From Alloprevotella sp. (GTDB lineage Bacteria > Bacteroidota > Bacteroidia > Bacteroidales > Bacteroidaceae), in contig JAFUTC010000001.1 of the NCBI GenBank assembly GCA_017471505.1, positions 1 to 64,000 on the forward strand: DNA of 64,000 bases, written 5' to 3'. Position 1 is the stretch's first letter. Every line of letters begins with the position of its first letter. The translations under genes were made by a program, and so were the position numbers. A model generated the notes under the pieces. That model saw nothing but the letters and a program-made list of their open reading frames with translations, made no database searches and was not told the origin of the DNA. Shown one piece after another: positions 53,258 through 63,785 of this stretch.

Positions 53258-56200
53258 TTAGTAGAGCACCTTGGTGCCGGTGGAGGGCTTGCCGCTGTCG
53301 GTCACTACGATGTTGACGCCGGGGAAGGGCTTGTCGCTCTTCTGACCCTGCAGGTTGTAGTAGCGCACCTTGCCTTCGCGGCCGTCGGTCGTAATCTGTC
53401 CGATGGCGGTGGTTATGTCGGTGGACGGGTTGAAGATGACGCTCACCTTCTTCTCGGCCACGAAGTAGGAACTCGTACCGGGGTCGCCCTCGGCCTTTAC
53501 GCGAAGGGTGGACATACCCGAACCGGTGCTCTTGGCGTAGAGGCGGACGGTGTAGGTGGTGTTGAAACCTTCGGGCTTGACGCTCAGCACGTCGGGGGCG
53601 CCGAAGATGTCGTAGAGGCGGAACGAGGCGTCGCTCCAGATACCGGTGTTGAGGCTGGCACCGAAGTCGCGCTCGGGCGTCTCGCTGGGGTTAGGCTCGT
53701 GGCCGTTGTCGTGGGCGTAGAGCCGGGCGGGCTGGCGCTGGTCGAGGCGGTAGCTGTAGGCCACGTTGCCTTCGCCGTCCATCTGCTCGTGGACTTCGGG
53801 CGCGTCATGCCATACGCGGACGAACTGCGGGGTCAGGCCTGCCGGGCAGTCGGGCGTGATTTCCAGACCAGTCTGATAGGTGCGGCAGTTGAGTGTGCTG
53901 CCGTCCTCGATGCGGGTGAACACCTCCTGGGCCATGTCTTGCAGGAATGCGTCGACGGCAAAATCAAGCGGGGCGGTGCGAAGGATGTTGCAGCCGTAGG
54001 TGTTGCGGTTGCCCTTGGGACTGTAGGTGGTGATGACGGGCACGTAGTCGTGCGAGCCGCCGGCCTCTCCATCGGTCAGCGAGAGGTCGACAACCTGACT
54101 GCCAGAAGGAATCTTCTTTTGCCGGGCGGGGCCTTCCGCATCGGAAACGGAATAGTTACCGTCGGACGTGCGCTGCGCCTGCTGGGCAGTAGGTGCACCG
54201 TCGCGCCACATGGTATAGTAGAGCAGTTTGTCGTCGTTGATAGCGCTCAAACCGAGAGATACTTTCACGTTGTCGGTATTCAGCAGTGCGTCGCTCGACA
54301 GGTCGGCGTCGATGGCAGACTGGCTGAAGCCATGAGGTGTCAGACTGCTGGTGGTCTTGTAGGTGTGCACGCCCACGGTGGTGCTGGTAGCCACGCTGCC
54401 ATATACCTCGGGCGTCACGCCGGTCTCGGAGATGACGAACTCCTCGGCGCAGTCGATTTTGGCCTGATAGTTGTAGCGCGGACTATGTTCGTTGGTAGCG
54501 GTGCTGGCGCTGAACTGGTCGCAGAAAGCAATCTTGCTCAGGTCCACTACCCCGCCGCTGAACGTCAGGCTGCCGCTCTTCGTGCCGTACTTGCTATCGA
54601 CGGCAGCGGCGCCCTGGTTCGCATAGGCAATGGTGTACTTGCAGCCGCTGGCGGTCTTGTCGGTCAGCGTGACGGTGGCCACCACTACGTCGGCCGTGCC
54701 GTCCTCGGCACCGGGAGTCAGGCGGTGAAGGGCGATGGTCGTGGGATAGTGGGCGGCATCGTCGCTCGAGGCAATCAGGTTCGACGTGATGGCCGTCGAG
54801 CCGCTCTTGTTGCCGAGCTGCAGGTAGTTGGCATAGTGGTTCTGCTCCTTGGCGTAGTCGTACTGGCTCTCGTAGTCGGTCAGGGACAGGGTCATGCGCT
54901 CGCCGTTCTCATAGCCGGGGATGGTGACGGTCTGCACGTCGCTGGTCACGTCGGAGAAACCGGCCGAGATGGGCTTGCCCACTACCACGTAGGACACTTC
55001 GCGGCTGTCGGCGTCCTGCTCAACAGTCTCGCTCCAGGTGTTGCCGGCAGCGGTCGAACTGGTCACCGTGGCCACGGGAGTGGGGTCGATATGGCCGTCG
55101 GCATCGACGCGGTAGATGTAGAAGGTCTGTTCCTCCTCAAGGCCGGCGGAGTTGTAGGAAGTGTTCCACGTCAGCGTCACCTCGTAGGAGTGGTCGCTGG
55201 CAGGCTCCTTGCGCTCGGCGGTTGCCGTCACCTGCACGCCGTAGATGAAGATGGTGGGGGCGTGGTCGGGGTTGTAGTTAGAGTAGTTGCTGCCCTTGTC
55301 GCGATAGGCGTCGGGCTTGGTGCCGCTGTAACTGCTCGAACTGTAGAGCGAGAGGGTCGGCCAGCGCGACAGGCGGAAGTCGGGCAGGTAGAAGCACAGC
55401 GGCGACAGGTCGAAAGCCTCGGTGCCGCTCTTGCCGGACATGGAGAAATAGTGCTGGTACTCAACAATCGACGGACAGTCGTGTTTCACCTTCTGCAGGT
55501 CGCCGTTCTTCAACTGCACATAGTAGTCGTCAACCAGGTTCTCACCGCCTTCGGTGACGGGCGAGAACTGCTCGAAAATCTGCTGGAAGGGAAGCAGCGA
55601 AGCGGACGTAGGACCGCTGGCGGTAGTCTTGATGACGTCGCCGTTGAGGCTGTTCGACACGGTGGCACCACGGCCGCTGCCCTTCGAGATGAAGAAGTAG
55701 CGGTTGTACTTGCCGGAGATGCTGAACATGGTGCCGCGGGTGCGAGCGTCCACCGTACCGACGCGCACGCCGTCGGTAAGCAACTGCACCGAGGCGATGC
55801 ACTGGTCGAAGTATTCGATAAGCCCGGCCTCGTCGACGATATAGTCCGTATTGCTCTTCCAGAACTTGCGGCGCACGGAGTTGTCCGTGTCGGAGCCGCC
55901 GGTAAAGGAGTCTTTCTCCTCGACGATGAGCACGGTATAGCCCTCGACGGTCGGCGCCGTGCACGACGTGATGTTGTAGGGGTTGCACTTCACCGTCTTC
56001 GTGGTGGAGCCGCTTTTAATCGAAACGTTGGCGTTGATGTAGGCGCCGTAGTAGGCACGGCCCTCAGCGTAGATATTTCCGGCCTTGTTAATCAGGTATC
56101 CGCCGTGCAGGATGCCTGGGATGGCCGGATTGGTGTAGATTTCGCGCAGCAAGGCGATGATGTGGCGCGGGTCGGTGGCCTTCTCGGTCACGTCGGTGTT

Positions 56201-56356
56201 ATGCACCACGCCGGCCGCATCGGTCCACGAGAACGTGAAGGCCTTGTACTGGTCGTAGGTGTAGGCAGCCATTTCGCGGTGGTCGGCCAGCGCCGACAGC
56301 GGAAGCAGGATGGCAAGCGTCAGGACAAACGTCCATCGACAGAGTAAATTTTTCAT
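53258..56356 (-). CDS. Large secreted protein with T9SS-like tail, function unknown
   Basis: About 1032 residues from ATG 56356 (MKNLLCRW). Signal peptide ends at LSALAD. The N-terminal domain (about 30-280) is of unknown type; the centre has fibronectin-III-like strands (for example VTLTWNTSYNSAG, SREVSYVVVGKPIS). The end VRYYNLQGQKSDKPFPGVNIVV resembles the YDLQGR-type secretion tails of Prevotella proteins. Probably exported and cell-surface or extracellular. The protein is Ser/Thr/Gly-rich. Its antisense strand is open for about 880 codons, a composition effect. Confidence 0.75.
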   Translation of the reverse strand: MKNLLCRWTFVLTLAILLPLSALADHREMAAYTYDQYKAFTFSWTDAAGVVHNTDVTEKATDPRHIIALLREIYTNPAIPGILHGGYLINKAGNIYAEGRAYYGAYINANVSIKSGSTTKTVKCNPYNITSCTAPTVEGYTVLIVEEKDSFTGGSDTDNSVRRKFWKSNTDYIVDEAGLIEYFDQCIASVQLLTDGVRVGTVDARTRGTMFSISGKYNRYFFISKGSGRGATVSNSLNGDVIKTTASGPTSASLLPFQQIFEQFSPVTEGGENLVDDYYVQLKNGDLQKVKHDCPSIVEYQHYFSMSGKSGTEAFDLSPLCFYLPDFRLSRWPTLSLYSSSSYSGTKPDAYRDKGSNYSNYNPDHAPTIFIYGVQVTATAERKEPASDHSYEVTLTWNTSYNSAGLEEEQTFYIYRVDADGHIDPTPVATVTSSTAAGNTWSETVEQDADSREVSYVVVGKPISAGFSDVTSDVQTVTIPGYENGERMTLSLTDYESQYDYAKEQNHYANYLQLGNKSGSTAITSNLIASSDDAAHYPTTIALHRLTPGAEDGTADVVVATVTLTDKTASGCKYTIAYANQGAAAVDSKYGTKSGSLTFSGGVVDLSKIAFCDQFSASTATNEHSPRYNYQAKIDCAEEFVISETGVTPEVYGSVATSTTVGVHTYKTTSSLTPHGFSQSAIDADLSSDALLNTDNVKVSLGLSAINDDKLLYYTMWRDGAPTAQQAQRTSDGNYSVSDAEGPARQKKIPSGSQVVDLSLTDGEAGGSHDYVPVITTYSPKGNRNTYGCNILRTAPLDFAVDAFLQDMAQEVFTRIEDGSTLNCRTYQTGLEITPDCPAGLTPQFVRVWHDAPEVHEQMDGEGNVAYSYRLDQRQPARLYAHDNGHEPNPSETPERDFGASLNTGIWSDASFRLYDIFGAPDVLSVKPEGFNTTYTVRLYAKSTGSGMSTLRVKAEGDPGTSSYFVAEKKVSVIFNPSTDITTAIGQITTDGREGKVRYYNLQGQKSDKPFPGVNIVVTDSGKPSTGTKVLY

Positions 56357-56594
56357 CATATATAGGATAATTAAAAGAGTATCCAAAATCAGGTTTTAGC
56401 AAATGGTACGCAAAATTACCACATTATCACGCAGTCCCCACAACCCGCTATAAAAAAGTAACAAAATTGCCTTTAGGGGGGGGTAAATTTGTGACATATA
56501 TTGGCAAATTTGCGTAATCGGTGCATGGACATAGGTATTTCAAAAAATATTGTACCTTTACAACTCGATTAGACACTTCACAAACCGAATCGCA

Positions 56595-57659
56595 ATGATG
56601 ACAACCATCCAGACAAAACGCACGCACAAAAAGGCAAAGGCATCACTCCTCGGAAAAGGACTATGGGCCATAGGACTGCTAATGCTAATGAGCCTGACGG
56701 CCACGCCCCTGTCGGCACAGAGTCTGCTCCGCCGCGCCGACAGCATACTGAGCCAGCGCTACTACAACAGCCGCATCGACACGCTGTTTATCGTACGCCC
56801 GCAAACCAAATGGACCCTGAGGACGCGCCTGAACTTTTCGGGAGCACGAATCGAAACCGAAGGCATTGAGAACGGCCAGAAAATCAGCACCGTGATGGTA
56901 GCCCAGAAAAAGACCACCATCAGCGTGGGCGCCACCTATCTCGGCGTGTCACTCTACCTGGCACTCAACCCCGCCAAACTATTCGGCAAATACCACGACT
57001 ACGAACTCAACATCAACAGTTACGGCCGCAAGTTCGGCTTCGACGTCATCTATCACGACGCCAAGAACTTCACCGGCCACTACGACCAAGAAGGCATGGA
57101 ACGCATCGACCTGCCCAAAGGCATACTAAAGGTCCGCACGCTGAACCTCAACGCCTACTATGCCTTCAACCACCGCCGCTTCGCCTATCCCGCCGCCTTC
57201 ACCCAGAGTTACATCCAGCGCCGCTCGGCAGGCAGTTTCCTCGTGGCAGCCTCGGCCATGTGGCAGCATGCCGCCATCGACGAGTCGCAAGCGGAAGGCA
57301 TCCCCGAAGACCAGCGACTGGACGGACGAATGGTACTACGGATGATGAACGTGGGCATCGGCGGCGGCTACGGCTATAACATCGTGCCGGGAAAAGGATG
57401 GCTCATCCACCTCTCGGCCCTGCCCACGTTCATCGTCTATAGCAATGCATCACTGAAGATGAACGACGAACGCGCCGAACTGCGCTACCACTTCCCGGAG
57501 TTCATCGTCACCACACGCAGCGCACTGGTCTATCAGTGGAAGAACAAGTTCCTCGGACTCTCTATGGTATACAACTACACCAACGTAGGCCACAGAAAAA
57601 CCCTGTCCGTAGAAAACAGCAAATGGCGTCTCCGCGCCTTCTTCGGCTTCAGACTATAG
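56595..57659 (+). CDS. DUF4421 family outer-membrane beta-barrel-like protein
   Basis: 354 residues from ATG 56595. Signal anchor/peptide AIGLLMLMSLTATPLSAQ. The body has the DUF4421 pattern: DTLFIVRPQTKWTLRTRLNFSG, YRG-type strand pairs, FAYPAAFTQSYIQRRSAGSFL, GIGGGYGYNIVPGKGWLIHLS (key part GGGYGYN). It ends with FFGFRL, an outer-membrane-type final strand. Function unknown; common in Bacteroidetes. Followed closely by a terminator and the CRISPR array. Confidence 0.8.
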   Translation: MMTTIQTKRTHKKAKASLLGKGLWAIGLLMLMSLTATPLSAQSLLRRADSILSQRYYNSRIDTLFIVRPQTKWTLRTRLNFSGARIETEGIENGQKISTVMVAQKKTTISVGATYLGVSLYLALNPAKLFGKYHDYELNINSYGRKFGFDVIYHDAKNFTGHYDQEGMERIDLPKGILKVRTLNLNAYYAFNHRRFAYPAAFTQSYIQRRSAGSFLVAASAMWQHAAIDESQAEGIPEDQRLDGRMVLRMMNVGIGGGYGYNIVPGKGWLIHLSALPTFIVYSNASLKMNDERAELRYHFPEFIVTTRSALVYQWKNKFLGLSMVYNYTNVGHRKTLSVENSKWRLRAFFGFRL

Positions 57660-57701
57660 CAACCACCATTTAACCGCCATTTTAATAACCTTTAAACACA
57701 A

Positions 57702-57735
57702 AAACCCTCCTTGTGCCACACCACAAGGAGGGTTT
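57702..57735. terminator. Bidirectional terminator between the DUF4421 gene and the CRISPR array
   Basis: AAACCCTCCTTGTG (57702-57715) pairs with CACAAGGAGGGTTT (57722-57735), 14 bp perfect. On the minus strand TTTTTGTGTTT follows, suiting it to end pre-crRNA. Its 3' arm overlaps the first four bases of the last, degenerate repeat. Confidence 0.85.
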
Positions 57736-58882
57736 CTTAATATCTCTTTCCTACATCAAACCACAACGGTGAAATTTGCCACCCCGAAACCTTGATAGTT
57801 GTCTAATATCTCTTTCCTACATCAAACCACAACGGTGAAATTTGCCACCCCGAAACCTTGATAGTTGTCTAATATCTCTTTCCTACATCAAACCACAACC
57901 TTCCGACTGATGGGAGTGGATGACGCTGAGTTGTCTAATATCTCTTTCCTACATCAAACCACAACGGTGACGATGATGACAAGGAGACTGTTGAGTTGTC
58001 TAATATCTCTTTCCTACATCAAACCACAACGTATCTCTTGCAGGGTGTCAGGGTCTATGCGTTGTCTAATATCTCTTTCCTACATCAAACCACAACTCCA
58101 CCTCTCTTGCGCATTGCCCACGAACTGTTGTCTAATATCTCTTTCCTACATCAAACCACAACAAAGTCTTGGGTTAAAAAGAATTTCGGCAGTTGTCTAA
58201 TATCTCTTTCCTACATCAAACCACAACCACCTGCCTGATGCACCACTATCGGAACGGGTTGTCTAATATCTCTTTCCTACATCAAACCACAACGGAATGC
58301 GCCTTCTCTTATCATTCGCAGAAGTTGTCTAATATCTCTTTCCTACATCAAACCACAACTCCCTATCCCCAGGGTGCGCGACGGCGAGGTTGTCTAATAT
58401 CTCTTTCCTACATCAAACCACAACTGTCGAAGCCTTTGTAGGCGATTTTCTTTTGTTGTCTAATATCTCTTTCCTACATCAAACCACAACTGGCCAGCAG
58501 AGGCTCTTCGCAGATGTGGGTTGTCTAATATCTCTTTCCTACATCAAACCACAACCAGCCGCCGTACTTTACTCACAAATCAGCGTTGTCTAATATCTCT
58601 TTCCTACATCAAACCACAACTGGAAAGTGGGTCAATCAAGGCCGGCGCGTGTTGTCTAATATCTCTTTCCTACATCAAACCACAACCGAGGGAGAGATAT
58701 ATAGCGATGATAGCGGTTGTCTAATATCTCTTTCCTACATCAAACCACAACTCATGGTTGAGGTAGTAATGCTGACATCTGTTGTCTAATATCTCTTTCC
58801 TACATCAAACCACAACGAGGAGGCCTGTAAGGTATTTAATTGGTATGTTGTCTAATATCTCTTTCCTACATCAAACCACAAC
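57732..58882 (-). CRISPR. Type II-C CRISPR array, 18 repeats and 17 spacers
   Basis: 36-base repeat; on the plus strand it starts GTTGTCTAATATCTC and ends CATCAAACCACAAC, so crRNA (minus) repeats begin GTTGTGGTTTGATG. Repeats start at 57732 (degenerate), 57798, 57864, 57930, 57995, 58061, 58127, 58192, 58258, 58324, 58389, 58455, 58520, 58585, 58651, 58716, 58781 and 58847. Spacers are 29 or 30 bases. Spacers at 57768 and 57834 are identical. The anti-repeat of the tracrRNA matches the minus-strand reading, so the leader end is next to cas2 and the degenerate repeat is the old end. Confidence 0.98.
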
Positions 58883-58974
58883 CTAAGTATAGATTTCTGT
58901 TATATTTCAGGCATTTAGAACCTTTTCTACACTTAAAAAATGGCCGGTAGGAATATTTTTCGCTCACAAAACTA

Positions 58975-59313
58975 TCAAAATAATTCTAATTGAATAGGTG
59001 CTTGAGGAAGTTTCTTGGCCTTCGGCCCTAAAAAATTATGAATATCACCATATTGTTTGTCTGTTACCGATAGCACACTTACCTTCCCACTAACAGGAAC
59101 AAACGATTTTACTCGCTTGAGGTGTACCTCCTGACTTTCGCGAGAGGCACAATGCCTGATATATACGGAATATTGCATCATCACATAACCATCATCAATC
59201 AACCGCTTGCGAAAATTGGCAGCCTCCTTCCTCTCTTTCTTGGTAGTAACGGGAAGATCGAAAAACACAAACAGCCACATGATTCGGTAGGCATTTATTC
59301 GGTCTTGACTCAT
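58975..59313 (-). CDS. cas2: CRISPR-associated endoribonuclease/adaptation protein Cas2
   Basis: 112 residues. Ferredoxin-like Cas2 fold with the metal-binding Asp in FVFFDLPV (D19) and the conserved GYVMMQYSVYIRHC strand. Works with Cas1 in spacer acquisition. It overlaps the cas1 stop by four bases. The 92 bases between its end and the first repeat should contain the leader; a TAGTTTTG -7-like box lies there on the minus strand. Confidence 0.95.
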   Translation of the reverse strand: MSQDRINAYRIMWLFVFFDLPVTTKKERKEAANFRKRLIDDGYVMMQYSVYIRHCASRESQEVHLKRVKSFVPVSGKVSVLSVTDKQYGDIHNFLGPKAKKLPQAPIQLELF

Positions 59314-60194
59314 AGGAAACTTGGCAAGGACAACATGGATGATTCTTTAATGTAAACTTTCCGAAGCGAGGCCGTCGTCTGTTGCAATGCAATTTCTAAC
59401 GGACGGGTCACTTCGCCTATACGCACGTCGGCGGTCAACACTCCAAGTAGTTGTTGCTTAACATAGTTCTCGAGCACATCATTGCCATTAGCATAGAGGT
59501 CGAACACAATCTCGTCGACAAAAGGCCGATAGGGTTCCATCATGTCATCTGCAAGAGGAAACGCATTGTAGCGATTACGATGGAAGATGCCAAAGGCCGG
59601 AAACAGGCCACTGCCCATCAAGGCACGAGTGACTGCTGCACGCAATATAGAATAGCCGTAGTTGAGCATAGCATTGGGGTTACCTCCTTCACGTTGGCGA
59701 CGAAAACCTGAACCAAAAAGTTCGTTCCAATAGATTCGCGAAGCCAAACCTTCGCGATTGTCCGTGTCGCCCGATAGTACATTCTGATAGTAAGGCCGAA
59801 GTAGGCCTCCATTCTTCCCAAGTTTGTTGAGCAACGTGCTCTGATTGCGAATCTTACTTGCCACAATCTGTTGCCACAACTTTTTCTGCATAGGCACAGA
59901 GGCTTCCACCTGCTGTCGATAAGCCTCTTGCTGGGTATGGTTGCTGTCGAGGTTCATCAACATCGACTGTGGCATCATGCGGCCATTGCAGAAAACTACA
60001 GCCACATTGTTCTCGCACAACTCGTTGAGCAGGGGTATAGTAAATTTTACCTGCTGGTTTTCTACGACAATTACGCCGATGTCCTCAATAGGCCGCGTAA
60101 TCACCTCGTCACTATCTTTTCGTTGAATGACCAATTGGTGATTACGTAACGAAAGCGACACTTCGGACGCAAAAAACAACGTCTGCTTAATCAT
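59310..60194 (-). CDS. cas1: CRISPR-associated endonuclease Cas1
   Basis: 294 residues, type II Cas1. Metal ligands are E148 (NREGLASRIYW), H205 (GIFHRN) and E220 (DDMMEPYRP) after the NAMLNYGYSIL helix. It integrates new spacers. The start overlaps the cas9 stop by eight bases, so cas9-cas1-cas2 form one transcript. Confidence 0.97.
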   Translation of the reverse strand: MIKQTLFFASEVSLSLRNHQLVIQRKDSDEVITRPIEDIGVIVVENQQVKFTIPLLNELCENNVAVVFCNGRMMPQSMLMNLDSNHTQQEAYRQQVEASVPMQKKLWQQIVASKIRNQSTLLNKLGKNGGLLRPYYQNVLSGDTDNREGLASRIYWNELFGSGFRRQREGGNPNAMLNYGYSILRAAVTRALMGSGLFPAFGIFHRNRYNAFPLADDMMEPYRPFVDEIVFDLYANGNDVLENYVKQQLLGVLTADVRIGEVTRPLEIALQQTTASLRKVYIKESSMLSLPSFL

Positions 60195-63100
60195 GACCTA
60201 TAAACGTAATATTACCTAATGCGTCTATCTCAAAATCATGATGTTGCACCAAGGCATTGAATTGCGAGGGCCTTATGCGTATAAGAGGGCGAAGAACTTC
60301 TCCTGTTTTGTATGCCCCATCTTCTCTGATTAAATCTTTAGTCTGACGAGCCTCTTGATGATAACATAGTGTTATTCGAGGATCCGAAGATAATCCAACA
60401 ACTTTATAAAGCCTCCGGCTCAACTCTTTCTTGGTCGCACTATACACTTCCTCTGGAGAATCTTGATATAATAACACCATAAGGCCCTGCTTCAACGTGC
60501 AATAAAGCGGATAGCCGGAAGAACTGATTGGTTCAATCAGCGCCTTGCCTTCTTTTGTATTCTTAACAGCTTCCAGCAAATTTACCAAACTAAACTCGCG
60601 CTTCTCCTTGCCCTTTGCATCCCGTCCTTTATAGATAGCCAGCATATAGTTGCCATCGTTCGCCACATGATATTGCCGTTTATATTCATGGCGCGATTGG
60701 TCGCGTTGTTCGCGGATGTCTAATGTATTCTTTATGCGTGCAAAGAGTCTTACCTTTTTGATAGGCACGTGCTTCTCCTTATTCATCCAGATACCCTTAG
60801 CCACGGCCTCTTTAAGCGAACCGCCACTTTGGGATACGGCATCCTTGATAATTTGCTTGACTGTTTCATCTACCACATTTTCTATGTCTTTGTTCTCAAG
60901 GCTTTCGAGCGACTTGCGAACCACATATACAATTTCGCCATTGCGTTCTATTGCGCCATAATAGGTTTCTTGGTGTAGTCTTCCCCGAGCCGTGTCGCCT
61001 TGCAAGAACATCTTTTTGTCGCCCTTACTATGAACACGATCTTTCTTGCGGGTTTGCTTACCCAAAGTGTCTTTGGAATAGTGGGAAGTAATCAGGCTGT
61101 CTTGAATACTCTTGACATCTTCGACAAAAGTGTCCCATGGTTTTGGGAAAGTAAGTCGTGTGGCAGCACCACCATAATACCGATTTTGGTCATCATCATG
61201 ATAGTAGCGGGCCAACCGGTCATATTCATTATGACCAATACAAGCAATGGTAATTGCATCTATGCAATGGTGTACGTGGTTAACACGCTCTTTTTGTGTA
61301 TAAAGGTCCTGTATCCCCCACATTTTACGGAAGTCTGCAGTGGCTATTCCTTTTACAATCGAGACATGTTCAAACACGGACTGCAGATAGAGGCGAGCAT
61401 AACGGGAAATGACACTGATGTCCGTACCTTGACGGCGCGAAAAACCTTCTGGTACTTCCTTCATTTCAAAACGTTTATACTTGTCGCGCCAATAATTGCG
61501 TTGCATAGTCAGGTAGTGACGTTGTCTAATAACTTTGTCTTTCTCTTCTTTTGCTGTGGGGGATTTTTTCTTCAAAGACGCAATCTGGCGGTCAAGTTCC
61601 ATTACCTTTTCTTTCCACGAAGAAATACGCTGTAGAATATCGTCGTGATTAGCCAACTGACTTGGCAGTTTCGTTTTCTTCACACCACGATTGAAAAGAC
61701 TATCACATAGCGTCAGATTTTCTCGCGTACTATCTCCGCCCACACTTCGCGGAATGGTATGCTCAATATCAAATTGCGGATGCGCCCCATAGACATCTGA
61801 AATGCTGATCTGCTTACCAGTATATATACAAACTCCATTCTGCTCTTTCCACAAATGATATTTGAGTATATCCGTATCGGTTGGTGTGCGACCATTCAAT
61901 AATGGAGTAATATCCTTCACTATTTGTTCCCGTTCTTTCTTGTTATCACGCTGAATGTCGTTTATGGCTGCACGGCGATTTGCATCGTTTAATTCACGTG
62001 CAAATTCTATATGAACACTTGTGTCTCCAGATATTTCCTCCGATTTAAGTAGCGCATTGACCACTTTGCGTAGTCTGAACAATGCGCGCATCGCCATTGG
62101 ATTCTTAATGCTTGCAATACGTGGACTTCCTAATCGTGTAGATTTGGGATAGGCATCAAGTTTGGAAGGGTGGTAAAGTTTCTCCTGCATACCCTTCGGG
62201 ATGCCGTATTCATCTTCCAAAATGTTCTTTATACCTTCCTCTAATGTTGATATTGCCACACCATCCATTGACGATTGACCTTCTTCCATAAATGCAATAA
62301 GCCTGGAGATGACATCCTTTCCCCTATATGCCCATTCTTCTTTGGTAAAAAACGAATGGACATTGGCAAGGAACACCGCCTTCGAATAAATCAATCCATA
62401 GTCCTTGAGGAACGGCAATATGTTTCTAATTGCTTTTATCGATAACGAAGCATAGCCCTGCGGAATGACAATTTTGGAGAATTCAACTGCTTTTTCAGTG
62501 TCAAGTTGAAGCCGACGTTCTGCAAACTCAATAAGTTTTTCATTGTCATCAAAAAAGAACAAAGCATGCCAAATGTCGTTGATTCTTTCGAATACGGGTT
62601 TATTATCATCGCACTCGTAAACTTCACAAATGCCACGTTCCCAATCGTCACCAAACACCTTCATCAATCCCGCTGTTACAGGACAAGACGGAACGGGACT
62701 ATCATCAAAATAATTGAATAAATAAGCCTCCCCATTAGGCTTTTTATAATAACCAAAAGTCGCACGACCGGCTATCTTTTTGGCGATATCTTTAAAATCA
62801 AATGTGGAGCCCTTGGATTTGCGATAAAACAACGGTTTAATCTTTTCTTTCTCTTCCTCCGTCAACGGGCGCATCACTGGGTCTAATACAGTCTTGACCT
62901 TAATGTTATTTATGAAACTGTACATCCGGAACTCCTCGTAAAGCGGATGAGAAATCGGACAACGTGACTTTCCACGCTCAAACACACAAACGCCCACAGA
63001 CCCCTTCTGTGATTTCAGCGGTCTCTGGTAAAAAATTGCCTTCTCTAACTGGATGGCCAAACCTTCATCAAGTTCCTGCTGCGAACAAATCGCTTTAAAT

Positions 63101-63762
63101 TCTTTCAGGAAATGCTCCTTTCTGGAAGTGTAGCGATTGCGAATCTTGACACCGTGCTGATAACATTGATAGAAATACTCGCCCAGGTATTCACAACCAG
63201 CCTCCCTCATTTCTACGGACAAGTTGTCAATACCCTCTTTAACCTTACCATCTGATTCTTTCGTACTTTCCTTACGATTACTTAAAAAGCCACGACGTTG
63301 ATTTATATGATATAAAGCACGTCCCAATATATACCGATATATCGGATTCTGCAGGTCAAGTTTTTGGGTTAAACATAAATGACGGAAATAGTATGGATTC
63401 AAATTCTCACCTTCAGACGTACTTTCCCACTTCAAAAAGGCTTCGTTCGTAGGATAAATATTATGAAGCCGCCAATTCTTCAATTCCGATTTAGACAATG
63501 GAGGACATAGACCATTGTTCGACAAAATTGCCAGTAAACTAATTTTGCGAATCTTTCTACGCCAATAATGCCTACGCATACTGCGGAACTCAGTGCGCTC
63601 TGCTGCGCGGGAGGATTCTATTCCCTTTTCAATTTTCACACCCTCCTGAAATAGATTCACGCCTTTGTTAATCAAGACGTAAGAACCATCATCTTTTCTT
63701 TCCACAATAGCCCAACCAAGACTATTTGTACCAGTGTCTATACCAAGAATTCGCTTTTCCAT
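60187..63762 (-). CDS. cas9: Type II-C Cas9, compact (1191 residues)
   Basis: RNA-guided DNA endonuclease. RuvC-I: D9 in ILGIDTGTNSLGWAI. Arg-rich bridge helix: about residues 52-80 (RAAERTEFRSMRRHYWRRK). RuvC-II: E586 in HIEFAREL. HNH: D665, H668 and N691 in FDIEHTIPRS and SLFNRG. RuvC-III: H832 and D835 in HVHHCIDA. All catalytic residues are intact. With no csn2 or cas4 and a Cas1-Cas2 pair, the system is type II-C. The length is short for Bacteroidales Cas9, many of which exceed 1350 residues. The PAM cannot be read from the protein. Near the end, residues of the C-terminal domain (IDALGNITF) are normal. Confidence 0.97.
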   Translation of the reverse strand: MEKRILGIDTGTNSLGWAIVERKDDGSYVLINKGVNLFQEGVKIEKGIESSRAAERTEFRSMRRHYWRRKIRKISLLAILSNNGLCPPLSKSELKNWRLHNIYPTNEAFLKWESTSEGENLNPYYFRHLCLTQKLDLQNPIYRYILGRALYHINQRRGFLSNRKESTKESDGKVKEGIDNLSVEMREAGCEYLGEYFYQCYQHGVKIRNRYTSRKEHFLKEFKAICSQQELDEGLAIQLEKAIFYQRPLKSQKGSVGVCVFERGKSRCPISHPLYEEFRMYSFINNIKVKTVLDPVMRPLTEEEKEKIKPLFYRKSKGSTFDFKDIAKKIAGRATFGYYKKPNGEAYLFNYFDDSPVPSCPVTAGLMKVFGDDWERGICEVYECDDNKPVFERINDIWHALFFFDDNEKLIEFAERRLQLDTEKAVEFSKIVIPQGYASLSIKAIRNILPFLKDYGLIYSKAVFLANVHSFFTKEEWAYRGKDVISRLIAFMEEGQSSMDGVAISTLEEGIKNILEDEYGIPKGMQEKLYHPSKLDAYPKSTRLGSPRIASIKNPMAMRALFRLRKVVNALLKSEEISGDTSVHIEFARELNDANRRAAINDIQRDNKKEREQIVKDITPLLNGRTPTDTDILKYHLWKEQNGVCIYTGKQISISDVYGAHPQFDIEHTIPRSVGGDSTRENLTLCDSLFNRGVKKTKLPSQLANHDDILQRISSWKEKVMELDRQIASLKKKSPTAKEEKDKVIRQRHYLTMQRNYWRDKYKRFEMKEVPEGFSRRQGTDISVISRYARLYLQSVFEHVSIVKGIATADFRKMWGIQDLYTQKERVNHVHHCIDAITIACIGHNEYDRLARYYHDDDQNRYYGGAATRLTFPKPWDTFVEDVKSIQDSLITSHYSKDTLGKQTRKKDRVHSKGDKKMFLQGDTARGRLHQETYYGAIERNGEIVYVVRKSLESLENKDIENVVDETVKQIIKDAVSQSGGSLKEAVAKGIWMNKEKHVPIKKVRLFARIKNTLDIREQRDQSRHEYKRQYHVANDGNYMLAIYKGRDAKGKEKREFSLVNLLEAVKNTKEGKALIEPISSSGYPLYCTLKQGLMVLLYQDSPEEVYSATKKELSRRLYKVVGLSSDPRITLCYHQEARQTKDLIREDGAYKTGEVLRPLIRIRPSQFNALVQHHDFEIDALGNITFIGHD

Positions 63763-63785
63763 ACAATTATTAGATTAAATTTTTT

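Noticed and set aside
53699..56347. Very long antisense open frame opposite the large secreted protein
   Set aside because: It results from codon bias of the real gene; the sense protein has a signal peptide and a secretion-type tail.
57865..58789. Open frames through the CRISPR array with a repeated SNISFLHQTTT peptide
   Set aside because: They are translations of the 36-base repeats; spacer lengths of 29-30 bases shift the frame, and there is no gene signal.
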